From positions 1,240,001 to 1,304,000 of the forward strand of contig CANJKZ010000772.1 of assembly GCA_947471745.1 (NCBI GenBank): a stretch of 64,000 bases of DNA. The letters run 5' to 3'. Under the pieces are notes generated by a model. It did no database searches. It was not told where the DNA came from and saw only the letters and a list, made by a program, of their open reading frames with translations. Each line of letters starts with the position of its first letter. The stretch's first letter is position 1. Both the position numbers and the translations under genes were made by a program. Below are positions 10,593-21,320 of the stretch, piece after piece. This DNA comes from Closterium sp. Naga37s-1 (lineage: Eukaryota; Streptophyta; Zygnematophyceae; Desmidiales; Closteriaceae).

Positions 10593-11075
10593 CCGCAAGC
10601 TGTACCCGCCCAAACGCAACTACCCGATATATGACCGCGAAATGCTGGCGATCGTGCACGCGTTCAAAGTGTGGCGATGCTACCTGACTGGCGCCAACGT
10701 GACAGTACGGACAGATCGCCGATCACTATAATACCTCCGCGCCCAACCGAATCTCAACCCGCGACAGATCCGCTGGTTGGACTATCTGGAGTCCAACTTC
10801 CACTACAAAGTCACGTACAAAAAAGGCGCATCAAACATCGCCGACGCACTCACACGTCCTACCGCCCGACTCCACGCCATCCTACTCGCCCAAACCAACC
10901 CACTTTTAACAGGCCTATTCACCCACGGATACAGTACCGGCCCATTTTTCACGACCGGAAATTCACAACAACTGGCAGAAGCTAAGGGAGTCTATTACGT
11001 AAAAACATGCACCAACCGCATTTGGGTACCCACTACTGAGGGAACTGTTAATGCAGGAGGCACACGACGGGATTA
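10593..11075 (+). pseudogene. pol: Gypsy RNase H (second part) and linker
   Basis: Coding resumes after the miniature element with MLAIVHAFKVWRCYLTGANV and continues LNPRQIRWLDYLESNFHYKV, TYKKGASNIADALTRPTA. The last part holds the RNase H catalytic Asp in NIADALTR. A TAA at 10729-10731 replaces a sense codon present in the reverse-strand copy near 63800. Confidence 0.85.
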
Positions 11076-12201
11076 GCTCGGGCCACTTCGGGGTAGAAAA
11101 AACGCGACAGCTACTGCAGCAGTATTACTACTGGCCGGAGCTATTGACCGACGTACAGCACCACGTGGGCTCGTGTCCTACGTGTCAGGTGATCAAGAGC
11201 TCGCGAAAGAGAAAGGCGGGCCAATTGCAGCCGATTCCACCGCCCGAGCGCGCCTGGCAACAAGTTACCATATATTTCGTCACGGGGTTACCTTCGAACC
11301 CTGGGGGTAACGACGTGGTCATGGTCGTCGTCGACAGACTGACAAAAATGGCTCACTTCGGTGCGTGCAAGAAATCAATCTCAGCCGAAGAAACCGCTCG
11401 GCTGTTCATCGCAGCCGTCGTTCGACTGCACGGCATACCAGCCGCGATAATCAGCGACCGCGACACGAAGTTTACCAGCAACTTCTGGAAGAACCTCTGG
11501 GAGCAGTTTGGGACCAGGCTACAGTTCAGTTCATCGTGCCACCCCGAGACCGACGGTCAAACAGAGCAGACCAATCAGACGATGTAGCAGTTGATTCGGG
11601 CCACGTGCGACGACCCGACAACTTGGGAGCAGCAGCTGCCGCTGATCGAGTTTGCCTGCAACTACGCCACGTCAGCGACGACTCAACAGTCCCTGTTTTA
11701 CCTGCACTACAGGCAAAACCCAACAGTGCCCATGACGCCGAGTCCGGACAACCCAACGCCACGAGCACAGCAATTCGCTGAGATTCTGCAAGCTGCCCGC
11801 ACCAAAGCCGAAGAAGCAATCAAAAGGCCAACTTCATCTCTAAACGCAGCGCTGACCGCCACCACCGCCCAGTCACGTACCAGTCAGGGGATTACGTACT
11901 GCTCGACACACTGAACTTAAGACTGCCCGTCGTACCAAAATTACGACCGCGCTACTGTGGACCATTTAAAATCAGCCACATGATCACCCCAGCTACCGCC
12001 CACTTACTGTTGCTGACAGACTGGTACATCAGCCCATCATTCCATGTAAGCCTGCTTCGCCCTTACATCCCAAGCACGAGCCAAATGCCTCGTCACCGCC
12101 CGCCATCCATGATTCGCCCTGCACCGGAGCCGATCATCAAGCCCGAAAAAAATATGAGCCATCGGATTCGCCACCCTACAGGCATCAAGAGGATCGGGTT
12201 C
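11051..12201 (+). pseudogene. Gypsy integrase and first half of chromodomain region
   Basis: The integrase has an HHCC zinc-binding start (HFGVEKTRQLLQQYYYWPEL, then CPTCQVIK). The DDE core includes VVVDRLTKMAHF, ISDRDTKFTSNFWKNLWEQF and HPETDGQTEQTNQT. A TAG at 11586-11588 interrupts it; the reverse-strand copy near 54607 reads Glu there. The 3' part ([17 protein letters not shown]) leads to the chromodomain, which is cut at 12206 by copia 1. Confidence 0.88.
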
Positions 12202-12206
12202 CTCGT

Positions 12207-12337
12207 TGTCAAACATATATGCTATAGTCTGTGTAGGTTGTAGTGGGGTAGTTAATATAGGGTACAACACTTTTAGGTTTCCTACTTGTACCCACCTGCT
12301 TGCCAATTCAGTCATTCCTTTGTTCACTATTCTGACA
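12207..12337 (+). repeat. Copia 1 5' LTR
   Basis: It begins TGTCAAACATATATGC and ends ATTCTGACA. GGGTACAA (12260-12267) and TTGTACCC (12286-12293) can pair as a perfect 8-bp stem with an 18-nt loop. Confidence 0.93.
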
Positions 12338-12350
12338 TGGTATTCTGAGC
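12338..12350 (+). other. Copia 1 primer-binding site
   Basis: TGGTATTCTGAGC follows the LTR directly. It is a diverged initiator-tRNA-Met complement with a TCT insertion/change relative to TGGTATCAGAGC. Confidence 0.65.
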
Positions 12351-12439
12351 AAATTCCCTCGTGGAAACGTTTTTTTAGGGCCCACCACGATTTTTTTTTT
12401 CCTGCCCTGCCCGAAGCGCGCCTCGCGCCTGCCTCACCA

Positions 12440-13200
12440 GTGCCATCGCGCGCCCTGCCTTAGAGCCGCCCGTCGCGGCCCTGCCTTCTCGGCCCATCGC
12501 GGCCCTGCCCTAACGGCCCATCGCAACCCCACCCTAACGGCCCGTCGCGGCCACCCCCTGCCTTCTCGGCCCGTCGCGGCCCCCTACCCTAATGGCCCGT
12601 CGCGGCCCCCTGCCTTCTCGGCCCGTCGCGGCCCCCTACCCTAACGGCCCGTCGCGGCCCCCTGCCTTCTCGGCCCGTCGCGGCCCCCTACCCTAACGGC
12701 CCGTCGCGGCCCTGCCTTCTCGGCCCATCGCGGCCCTGCCCTAACGGCCCATCGCAACCCCACCCTAACGGCCCGTCGCGGCCACCCCCTGCCTTCTCGG
12801 CCCGTCGCGGCCCCCTACCCTAATGGCCCGTCGCGGCCCCCTGCCTTCTCGGCCCGTCGCGGCCCCCTACCCTAACGGCCCGTCGCGGCCCCCTGCCTTC
12901 TCGGCCCGTCGCGGCCCCCTACCCTAACGGCCCGTCCCGGCCCCCTGCCTTCTCGGCCCGTCGCGGCCCCCTACCCTAACGGCCCGTCGCGGCCCCCTGC
13001 CTTCTCGGCCCTGCCCTGCCGCCGCCGTGTCGCGGCCCTGCCCTGCTGCCGCCCTGTCGCGGCCCTGCGCTGACGCCGCCAAGTGGCGGCCCTGCCCTGC
13101 TCCCGCCCCTGTCGCGGCCCTGCCCTGCTGCCGCCCTGTCGCGGCCCTGCGCTGACGCCGCCAAGTGGCGGCCCTGCCCTGCTGCCGCCACAGTCGCGGC
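12440..13200 (+). repeat. GC-rich minisatellite leader of copia 1
   Basis: Tandem units of about 52 bp alternate the words CGGCCCGTCGCGGCCCCCTG and CCTTCTCGG or CCCTAACGG. A higher-order copy (block near 12475 repeated near 12710) is visible. From 13010 the unit changes to CTGCCGCC-rich repeats that run up to the gag start. No coding sense is apparent. Confidence 0.85.
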
Positions 13201-13213
13201 CCTGCACCCGCCC

Positions 13214-14270
13214 ATGGTAAGCACCCGCGCCGCCCAGCCGAGCCGCGCTGCTCCTCCGAGCCGCGCCGCGCCGCCAGGAGCCGAGCTGCGCCGCCCAGCC
13301 GAGCCGCGCCGCCCTACTGAGCCGTACTGCCGTGCCTGCGCTGCTCCTGCTGCTACTGCTGTTTCTGCTGCCACTGCTGCCACTGCTGCTACGGCTGCTA
13401 CTGCCGCTATGGCTAGCCCTACTGTTCTTACCTTTGATGCTGAGGGGCGTGCGGTTGACTTTGACGTGTGGGTTGACGACCTCCAGCTCTTTCTTCAGTG
13501 TGACTCTAAGGACGGAGTATCCCTTTTCGATCACACGTCCGGTGTCTCTCCTGCACCTGCTGCCACTTCTGACAATACGGTTTGCTCGCAGTGGACCAAT
13601 CGTGGCGCTGTTGCTCGCCTTGCTGTTCGTAGTCACCTGCCGTCTTCTGAGCGCGTGCACTTTGGCCAGTACAAGACTGCTAAGTCTTTGTATGACGCAG
13701 TCGTAGCGCGCTACTCCTCCCCTGCCACTGCTGCCCTCAGCCGCCTCATGCTGCCGTACCTGTTCCCTGACCTTGCCGCCTTTGCCACAGTCGCTGACCT
13801 CATTACTCACCTCCGCACTAGTGACGCCCGCTACTGTGCTGCGCTTCCCACTGAGTTCTGTGCCAAGAACCCTCCCCCCATGTACATCACCCTTTACTAC
13901 CTAGTCACTCGCCTCCCTGACTCCCTTGCTTCAGTCAGGGACCACTTTCTCTCCCTTTGCCCCACCGAGCTCACCGTCGACCTGCTAGAGGAGCGCATCA
14001 CTGCAGCTGAGAAGAGTATCATTGATGTAGGTGCTTCTCGCGGCGACCCTCGCGCCCCTTTCTTTGAGGGGTGTTCCCCCGTCCCCCTTCTCCCTTCTGT
14101 TGCTTCTGCTGCTGCTGACGACCTCGTTGGCGTGGAGGTCGGGGCTGCGGCGGTGGGGGTGGTGGAGGCAGCGGCAGCGGCGGTGGAGGCAGCGGCAGCG
14201 GTGGTGGAGGTGGCGGCGGCGGTGGTGCTGGTCGAGGTGGAGCCGCACAGCGTGGAGGCTTTGGTGGTAG
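13214..14270 (+). pseudogene. gag: Copia 1 gag (capsid-like domain)
   Basis: An Ala/Arg-rich start (ATG 13214, alternative ATG at MASPTVLTFDAEGRAVDF) precedes a copia gag block: VWVDDLQLFLQCDSKDGVSL, ARLAVRSHLPSSERVHFGQY, KTAKSLYDAVVARYSSPATA and ITLYYLVTRLPDSLASVRDH. It ends in a helix ITAAEKSIID. Around 14100-14270 the reading shifts relative to the downstream Gly-rich and zinc-knuckle segment, found in another frame at 14270-14500 (QQLREWYAGRGR, then ETCGLPHIAERCF). Confidence 0.82.
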
Positions 14271-14576
14271 CCAGCGCCAGCAGCAGCCGCGTTCCCGTGA
14301 GACCCCGTCGGCCCAGCAGCTTCGTGAGTGGTACGCTGGGCGTGGGAGGTCTAGGGGTGTTGGTCCCGGCACTTACGTTCTTCGCACCGGCGGGCGCCGT
14401 GGGGAGACGTGCGGGCTGCCACACATTGCGGAGCGCTGCTTTGGTCGCCAGATTGACGCCTGGCGCGCCCAGTTTCCTAACGTTGTTGAGCTCCCTCACT
14501 GGGGTGATCTGTTTCTAACGTTGTTGAGCAGAATGTTGCTATCTTTGATCTTGATTTCGATGCTATCCTTGCTGCC

Positions 14577-16200
14577 ATGTATGCTGTGACTAATAGTGCT
14601 GAGGGTGACTGTTACCTGTGTGTTCCGCCTGACTTGGGCATTGACGCTGCTGCTCTAGGTGCTAGTGCGTGTGCTGCTCCAGGTACTAGTGAGTCTGCAG
14701 CTCCAGGTACTAGTGAGTCTGCTGCTCCAGGTGCTGGTGAGTCTGCTCTCTCCGGTACTGCACCTACTGAGTCCTTGCACACTTTCACACTTGACTCTGG
14801 TGCGTCTCGCTCCTTCTTTTGCGACATCACCACACTCACGCCGCTCAGTCGGCATGTTGCAGTCTCCCTGGCTGACCCCTCTGGGGGCCCAGTCCTTGCA
14901 CACTCTTCCACGGTTCTACCGTGTCTTGCGGCCCTGTCGGGCTTGCTGTCAGGACTCCACCTCCCCTCGTTCTCTACGAACTTGGTGAGTGGAGCTGACC
15001 TTCAGGACTTGTGGGTTAACCAGTTCACCCTTGGAGGTCAGCGTGTGACCCACTGCAGTTGCTCTCGGACTGGCCGCCACCTGGCCACGTTCACCCGTCG
15101 GCCTGGGTCGAGTCTGTACACACTGACTACTGCGTCTCCTCCGGTTACTGCGTCTGGTCAGGTAGCCGCGTCTGGTCAGGTGTTTGCTGCCACGTCCAGG
15201 TCTAGTCCGGCGTCTGCCCCCTGCTCGTGTCGTCCTCTGTCACAGGAGACTCTCCTTTGGCACCACCACCTTGGTCACCCCTCCCTGCCTCGTCTTCGAG
15301 GTATGGCCTCCCGTACCCTTGTCTCGGGTCTCCCCAGGTCCCTCCCTCCCCTTCCTCCGGGGCCTGCCCCTACCTGTGTTCCTTGTGTCGAGGGCGGGCA
15401 GTGCGCCGCTCCTCACTCCTCCGAGTTCCCTCCGACAGAGGCTCCCCTGCAGACTCTTCACATAGACGTGTGGGGCCCAACCTGCGTCAGTGGACAGGGT
15501 CACAAGCGTTACTTCCTGCTGGTCGTTGACGACTACTCGCGTTACACCACAGTCTTCCCCTTGCGCCGCAAGGGTGAGGTCACTGAGGTGTTGATAGACT
15601 GGATCTGCGGTGCCCGTCGCCAGCTCAGCGAGAGTTTCGGCTCGGACCTTCCTGTTCTGCGTCTGCACTCAGAAATAGGTGGTGAGTTTTCCTCCGACCT
15701 TCTGAGGGCCTTCTGTCGTGCGGAGGGCATCCGCCAGACGTTCACGCTTCCGGCCTCTTCACAGCAAAATGGGATTGCTGAGCGCCGCATTGGCATGGTC
15801 ATGGACGTCGCTCGTACGTCCACGATCCATGCGGCTGCTCCCCATTTTCTGTGGCCATTCGTGGTTCAGTACGCTGCGCATCAGATCAACCTTCAGCCTC
15901 GTGTCTCCTTTCCGGAGACCACACCTACTCTGTGGTGGACGGGGAAGGTTGGCGATGCGTCTGTGTTCCGTGTCTGGGGATCTCGAGCCGCGATACTTCC
16001 GCGGACAAGCTGTCCTCCCGTGCCGTTCCCTGCGTCTTCCTTGGCTTCCCCCCTGACGCACCAGGGTGGCATTTTTACCACCCTACCTCGCGTCGTGTTC
16101 TGTCCTCTCAGGACGTCACGTTTGACGAGTCGGTCTCCTACTACCGTCTCTTTCCCTACCGCACAGCCTCTCTCCCCCCCCCCCGCCCCTCTTCCTAGCA
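14577..16200 (+). pseudogene. pol: Copia 1 protease and integrase
   Basis: The protease loop is FTLDSGASRSFF. A gag-pre-integrase HHCC block follows (LLWHHHLGHPSLPRLRGM, CVPCVEGGQC). The integrase core has DVWGP, then LRLHSEIGGEFSSDL, where the usual SDRGGEF Asp is Glu, and QQNGIAERRIG with the catalytic Glu present. A frameshift near 15988 (in VWGSRA) moves the remainder to another frame (DTSADKLSSRAVPCVFLGF), which ends in a Pro-rich run at 16198. Confidence 0.85.
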
Positions 16201-16254
16201 CCAGGTGCTCCTCTGGTAGACCCCCTCCCCCCTCAGGGTCCTGCCCCCTCAGGT

Positions 16255-17760
16255 GTGTCCCAGGTAGACCCTGTCGAGCCTGTCGAGGTAGCTGTCGACT
16301 CTGGTGCTGCTAGGGGTGCTGAGCCTGCGGGTGCCGGGCCTAGGGGTGCTGAGCCTGGGGTTGCTGAGTCTGAGGGTGCGGAGCCTGGGGGTGCTGAGCC
16401 TGAGCGTGTGGAGCCTGGGGGTGCTGAGCTTGGGGGTGCTGAGTCTGGGGGTGCTGAGCCTGGGGGTGCTGAGCCTGAGCGTGCTGAGTCTGGAGGTCCT
16501 CTGGGTGTCCTGTCACGGCGGGAGCCCCTCTCTCTGCAGCGGCTACGTGAGTGGTACGCTCGGCGCTGTAGCCTTCTGCTGGAGCTACGGGGCCTGCTGC
16601 TGGAGGTGCTTCTGGAGCTGGAGCTGCTGGAGGTGCTACTGGTGCTGGAGCTGCTGGAGCCGCTGGTCCTGGAGGTGCTGGTGCTGGAGGAACTGGCACT
16701 GTTGGAGGTTCTGCTGGTGTTGGAGCTGCTGGAGGTGCTGGAGCAGCTGGTCCTGGAGGTGCTCGTACTGGAGGTACTGGAGCTGCTGGGGCTGGTGGTG
16801 CTGCAGGAGTTGGAGCTGTCGGTGCTGGAGCTGTTGATACTGGAGGTGCTGCTGGAGCTGGAGCTGCTGGAGGTACTGGAGCTGGTGGTGCTGCGGGAGT
16901 TGTAGCTGGAGACTCTGGAGCTGAGGGTACTGGTGCTGTCTCTGCTGTTTCTGGAGGCGCTGCGCGGCCGCGGCCGTACTACGTTCCGCTCCTTCAGCAG
17001 GTTCTTGGTCTCCCGCCTTCTACTGGTCCTACTCCTCCCTTACTGAGTCCACCGCCTGTCCAAGCACACTCGCAGTTACAGCCAGCCTCTCCACTGCCTG
17101 GTCCTTCTCCTTACTCTGGACCGACTAGAGGTCTTACGGAGTGTTGTGAGCCTGAGTCTCGTCCTGCGTCGCCTGAGTCTCGTCCTGCATCACCTGAGTC
17201 TCGTCCTGAGTTGCCTGTTCGCACTGTTCGCACTGGTCGACGTGTTCCGCGTCAGCGTCCTCCTCCTGTCCCTGGCACTCACTCTATGACTCTGCGTCCT
17301 TCTACTGCTCCACAGCGTGTCCGTCTGCCGTCTCCTCCTGCGTCCTCTCTTCCTGACGGTCCGGACCCAGAGACTGACTCCCTTCGTGCTGCTAGTCCTA
17401 CTGTCACGCGTTTTCTGGCCACTGCTGTCACTGACCCTTCGTTTGAGTCCACTGCTGCGTCTGCTCTAGTTGCTGAGCTTGTTGACTTTATTGCCGCCTG
17501 TCGTCTAGACTACGCTGCTAGTCTTGTTGCTGAGTCTGAGTCTGCGTCTGTTTGTCCTCCATCCGTCGGGGGTGAGTGTGCTCTTGGCACGGACGTCCTT
17601 GAGGACAGACAGGAGGAGTTCGAGTGCTTTGCCGCTGCTTTACCTCATCTCGTGTCTATGCTGCTTGCCCCTGAGGGAGACCTGGATGCACCAGACATCC
17701 CGACCCCGCGCTCTTACGCAGAGGCAATAGAGGGTCCCTACTCCTCTCAGTGGCAGCCAT
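16255..17760 (+). pseudogene. pol: Copia 1 integrase-RT linker with GAEPG repeats
   Basis: The linker holds about a dozen 5-residue repeats of the form GAEPG, GAESG or GAEPE (16310-16500), then LQRLREWYARR, then a Gly/Ala-rich stretch that appears as Leu/Glu because of a frameshift. A Ser/Pro/Arg-rich part follows at 17000-17400, and then a conserved pre-RT block (CALGTD in frame variants, DIPTPRSYAEAIEGPYSSQW) up to a frameshift near 17755. Confidence 0.7.
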
Positions 17761-17842
17761 GGACACAGAGATGGCTTCCTAGAAGTCCACAGGCACCTAC
17801 GTCGACGAGGTTCCCCCGCCTGGGGCGAACATCGTCAGTGGC

Positions 17843-18637
17843 ATGTGGATTTTCAGGGTGAAGCGGCCGCCGGGTTCTCCGCTTGTCTTCAAGGCGCGTT
17901 ACATTGCACGAGGCTTCAGTCAGCGACAGGGAGTTGACTTCTTCCAGACCTTCTCCCCTACCTCGAAGATGACCACTCTTCGGGTGCTGCTGCACATCGC
18001 CGCTCAGCGTGACTACGAGCTACACTCTCTTGACTTCAGCACACCCTTCCTACAGGGCAGCTTGCACGAGGAGATCTCGCTGCGCCGCCCACCTGGCTTC
18101 ACTGGGTCGTTTCCAGCTGGTACCAAGTGGAGCCTCCGGCGGCCAGTCTACGGTCTCCGCCAGGCGCCCCGTGAGTGGCACGACACACTGAGGACGACGC
18201 TTGCTGCTCTTGGGTTTGCTCCTTCCACTGCTGACCCGTCGCTGTTTCTTCGCACTGACACTACTCTGCCGCCGTTCTACGTTCTCGTGTACGTAGACGA
18301 CTTAGTCTTTGCTACTGCTGACACTGAGGCACTTGCCCACGTGAAGTCGGAGCTGCAGAAGAGACACACGTGCATAGACCTGGGTGAGCTGACAAGCTAT
18401 CTTGGCTTGCGGATCACCCGGGACAGTGCACAGCGCACCATTACCTTGACTCAGTCACACATGGTGCAGTAGGTCCTTCAGCGCTTCGGCTTCACGTACT
18501 CCTCGCCACAGTCCACTCCTATGCCTACCGGTCACTCGCTCTCACCTCCACCTTCGGACGAGTCCGTAGAGCCGAGTGGCCCGTATCCAGAGCTTGTGGG
18601 CTGCCTCATGTACCTAATGACCTGCACTCGATCTGAC
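17843..18637 (+). pseudogene. pol: Copia 1 reverse transcriptase
   Basis: The block has typical Ty1 RT motifs: MWIFRVKRPPGSPLVFKARY, ARGFSQRQGVDFFQTFSP, LDFSTPFLQGSLHEEI, PVYGLRQAPREWHDTL and the intact catalytic box VLVYVDDLVFA. A TAG at 18470-18472 stops the frame. Translation past it continues the family sequence to MTCTRSDLA, where miniature element B is inserted. Confidence 0.9.
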
Positions 18638-18642
18638 CTTGC

Positions 18643-18787
18643 TGTCAGAACTAGCAGTAGAAAGTAAGAATGAAGAAAGGAGGAGGTTCACTAGCAAGCA
18701 GTTGAATACATATAGGAAACCCTAGATTGGGCTGTACTCGCTATAGAGTACCCCACTGCAGGCTAGACAAATACAACATTCTGACAC
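18643..18787 (-). repeat. 3' LTR of miniature element B
   Basis: On the plus strand it reads TGTCAGAACTAGCAGTAG to AACATTCTGACA. It is followed by CACCCCCATAGTCAAAGTGG, the reversed polypurine block. Confidence 0.9.
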
Positions 18788-19399
18788 ACCCCCATAGTCA
18801 AAGTGGGGTGTAATCAGCACAATGAGCAGGTATAGCAGGAGTTCACAATAAGAAGCAAAGCTAGAGGTAATCACAACGGGCAAGTGAGGAGGAGGAGGGA
18901 CTGTGAGAGGAGAGAAGATGAGAGACGGCGGCTGAAGCTGCAGACACACGGGCAACAGGAGCTGCTGGCACAGTGGCTACCGGGACAGTGCGCCCCGGAC
19001 TACTGGAGTAACTGGCTCACGGGCTACGACGAGCTACAGGAGCAACGGACCCTCGGGCGACAGGCACAGCAGACTCTCTGGGCTACCAGGACAGTGCGCC
19101 CCGGACTACAGGTGCTGCGGACGACAAGACAGCAGCCTCCGCTCAACCTCCTCCAACTGTCCCACACACCCCCCACACACCCACTGCTTCACTCCTAACT
19201 CCACTTGCACGTCACCCCCCTAGTACCACTCCTTCGGCTCCCACACACCCACCCCCCTCAGCGGCAGCTGCAGCACTGGGAGACGGAGGAGGAGGAGGAG
19301 CAGGGGACGACGCACAGAAACTGCACCCCCATACCCCCCACCCCCAAACCCTAATTCAGGAGAACCGGCAGCAGCAGGGGTGGGGCGCCGTCAGAAGCA

Positions 19400-19920
19400 C
19401 GGGGGACAGCGGGCAGCGCAGGGGCAGAGAAAACAGGGCGCCCACGGGCCTGGCGCAGCCCGTACGAACCGCGTGCGGGCGGCCCGAGGCGCGCCCTGGC
19501 CTGGCGCAGTCCGTACGGGCCGCGCGCGGGCCTGGCGCTGCCCGTACGGGCCGCGCGCGGGCCTGGCGCAGCCCGTACGGGCCGCGCACGGGCCTGGCGC
19601 AGCCCGTACGGGCCGCGCGCAGGCTGTACGGGCCGCGCGCGGGCCCTACGCAGGTCGCGCAGGCCGCGACGGGCGACGGGGGGCGACGCGCGGGTCCCCG
19701 TCGCCCGTCGCAGCGCCTCCCGGGAGCGACGCGCGGAGTGACGGGGCAGAAAGCCGCCGCGCGCCTCGGGGCGCACGGCGGGCAGAAAACCGCCGCGCGC
19801 CTCGGGGCGCACGGCGGGCAGAAAACCGCCGCGCGCCTCGGGGCGCACGGCGGGCAGAAAACCGCCGCACGCTCCGAGCGCGCGGCGGGATGAAAAATCC
19901 GTCGCACGCCACGGGGCGTG
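19400..19920 (-). repeat. GC-rich internal repeats of element B
   Basis: These are the same two repeat types as in element A in reverse orientation, with more units: at least five around GGCGCAGCCCGTACGGGC (19440-19640) and three around CGGGCAGAAAACCGCCGCGC (19745-19870). Open frames on both strands follow from the repeat and composition. Confidence 0.85.
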
Positions 19921-20011
19921 CAACACACAGAGTAGCAGTAGCAGCGGAAGCAGTGAGGTGGTGGGCCCACCCAGAGGATCGACCCAAGGGGATCGACCTG
20001 CTCTGATAGCA

Positions 20012-20155
20012 TGTCAGAACTAGCAGTAGAAAGTAAGAATGAAGAAAGGAGGAGGTTCACTAGCAAGCAGTTGAGTACATATAGGAAACCCTAGATTGGG
20101 CTGTACTCGCTATAGAGTACCCCACTGCAGGCTAGACAAATACAACATTCTGACA
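20012..20155 (-). repeat. 5' LTR of miniature element B
   Basis: It is 144 bp and matches 18643-18787 with one substitution and one missing C. Confidence 0.9.
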
Positions 20156-20160
20156 CTTGC

Positions 20161-20790
20161 CTACCCTCTTAGCATTCTAGCACGCTATGTCGCTCCTGGC
20201 AGACACAGGAAGGAGCACATGGATGCAGCTTAGAGGGTGTTGCGCTACTTGTGCAGTACGTCGGGCATGGGGCTCGTGCTTGGAGGACGGGCTCGAGCTG
20301 TCCTCACTGGTCACGCAAACGCTTTCTGGGTTGACGACTTGGCTACGCAGCGGTCGTCACAGGGTTACACCTTCAGCCTTGGCTCCGGCTCTGTTTCTTG
20401 GCGGTCTACTCGCTCGTCTTCTGTTCTCAGCTCCACTTGTGAGGCTGAGATCTACGCTGGGGCCATGGCTGCACAGGAGTTACGCTGGATCACCTACCTG
20501 CTGACCGACTTGGGAGAGGCGCCTCGTTCTCCTCCAGTTCTGTACGTCGACAACAAGGCCATGCTTGCCTTGTGACAGGAGCACAGACTGGAGCACAGAA
20601 CGAATCACATTGCTCTGCGTTACTTCCTTGCTCGAGAGTTGCAGCAGCGTGGTCAGCTTCGTCTTGCTTACGTGGCCACTCAGGCCAACACTGATGATAT
20701 CTTTACCAAGGCACTTCAGCCTTGTGATCATCAGTGCTTTTGTACTATGCTAGGTCTTGTGCCTACTTGGCCTCACTTGCTCACTTCTTG
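20161..20790 (+). pseudogene. pol: Copia 1 RNase H
   Basis: After element B the copia reading resumes with LARYVAPGRH and the RNase H blocks VLTGHANAFWVDD, SSTCEAEIYAGAMAAQELRW and LYVDNKAMLAL. A TGA at 20572-20574 stands where the reverse-strand copy near 51955 reads Cys. Past it the family sequence continues to DDIFTKALQ and the stop near 20790. Confidence 0.85.
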
Positions 20791-20998
20791 ACTTAGTTTG
20801 TACTGTGATCTCTATACATATACCTGCATGCTTACACTTGTTAGGTTGTGTTCACTGTATTGTTTGTTCTCCTTTATATAACTCTGCATGTGAGCTGGCC
20901 TTGTGGCCATTTGCTTGTGCTCAGAATGCGTGGTGACGTCGTGATCCACCCTGAGCTTGCTTTGCCTTTCTTGACCGGTCTTGTGACCTCTTGTTCTC

Positions 20999-21020
20999 CC
21001 CCACTCTGCATATGGGGGTG
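20999..21020 (+). other. Copia 1 polypurine tract block
   Basis: CCCCACTCTGCATATGGGGG then TG abuts the 3' LTR and is nearly identical to the blocks in copia 2, copia 3 and both miniature elements. Confidence 0.85.
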
Positions 21021-21151
21021 TGTCAAACATATATGTTATAGTCTGTGTAGGCTGTAGTAGGGTAGTTAATATAGGGTACAACACTTTTGGGTTTCCTACT
21101 TGTACCCACCTGCTTTCCAATTCAGTCATTCCTTTGTTCACTATTCTGACA
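21021..21151 (+). repeat. Copia 1 3' LTR
   Basis: It is 131 bp and differs from the 5' LTR at five positions. Confidence 0.93.
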
Positions 21152-21283
21152 CTCGTTCGCTGGAAGGACCGCACGCTTACTGAGGATAGCTGGGTGCCCC
21201 TGGCCAACATCGAAAACCACCTTACCCTGCAAGTGTACATGAGGATCCGGGGTTTCCGCGATATATATGCACTCGCGTAGCGG
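21152..21283 (+). pseudogene. Gypsy chromodomain (second half)
   Basis: Directly after copia 1 the sequence encodes LVRWKDRTLTEDSWVPLANI and onward to the helix, the usual chromodomain core (VRWK...WVP). Together with the part before 12206 it forms one chromodomain. A further KDIYALA-like tail ends with TAG at 21279. Confidence 0.8.
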
Positions 21284-21320
21284 AGAGGGCTTCTTGAGGA
21301 GGGGGGGGGGGCGGGGGTAG
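21284..21320 (+). other. Gypsy polypurine tract
   Basis: GGAGAGGGCTTCTTGAGGAG followed by a G-run and GGGGGTAG directly precedes the 3' LTR. Confidence 0.7.

Larger units (their letters stand above)
9110..10597 (+). mobile_element. Miniature LTR retrotransposon A (non-autonomous)
   Basis: Two LTRs (9115-9292 and 10413-10592) bracket 1.12 kb with no gag or pol. The target duplication is CCGCA (9110-9114, 10593-10597) inside the gypsy RNase H codons. A consensus primer-binding site TGGTATCAGAGC follows the 5' LTR at 9293, and a polypurine block ending TATGGGGGTG precedes the 3' LTR. The interior is GC-rich repeats. It belongs to the same family as element B at 18638-20160 and shares terminal and polypurine sequence with the copia elements. 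Confidence 0.93.
18638..20160 (-). mobile_element. Miniature LTR retrotransposon B inside copia 1
   Basis: LTRs are 18643-18787 and 20012-20155 and differ only by one base change and one indel. The target duplication is CTTGC (18638-18642, 20156-20160). It lies in reverse orientation. The primer site next to the 20012 LTR reads TGCTATCAGAG on the minus strand, and the polypurine block is at 18788-18809. The interior is GC-rich repeats, like element A, with no gag or pol. Confidence 0.93.
12202..21156 (+). mobile_element. Ty1/copia element 1, nested in the gypsy chromodomain
   Basis: LTRs are 12207-12337 and 21021-21151 (131 bp each, five differences). The target duplication is CTCGT (12202-12206, 21152-21156). 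Internal order is GC-rich leader, gag, protease, integrase, reverse transcriptase and RNase H, the Pseudoviridae order. Frameshifts and stops break pol. It hosts miniature element B in the RT/RNase H junction (18638-20160). Its own length without that guest is about 7.4 kb. Confidence 0.95.

Noticed and set aside
12971..13810. 279-codon reverse-strand frame over the copia 1 leader and gag start
   Set aside because: It is the antisense of GC-rich repeats and of the copia gag; low-complexity composition only.
14019..14499. Antisense frames over the copia 1 gag tail
   Set aside because: Low-complexity antisense of Gly-rich codons.
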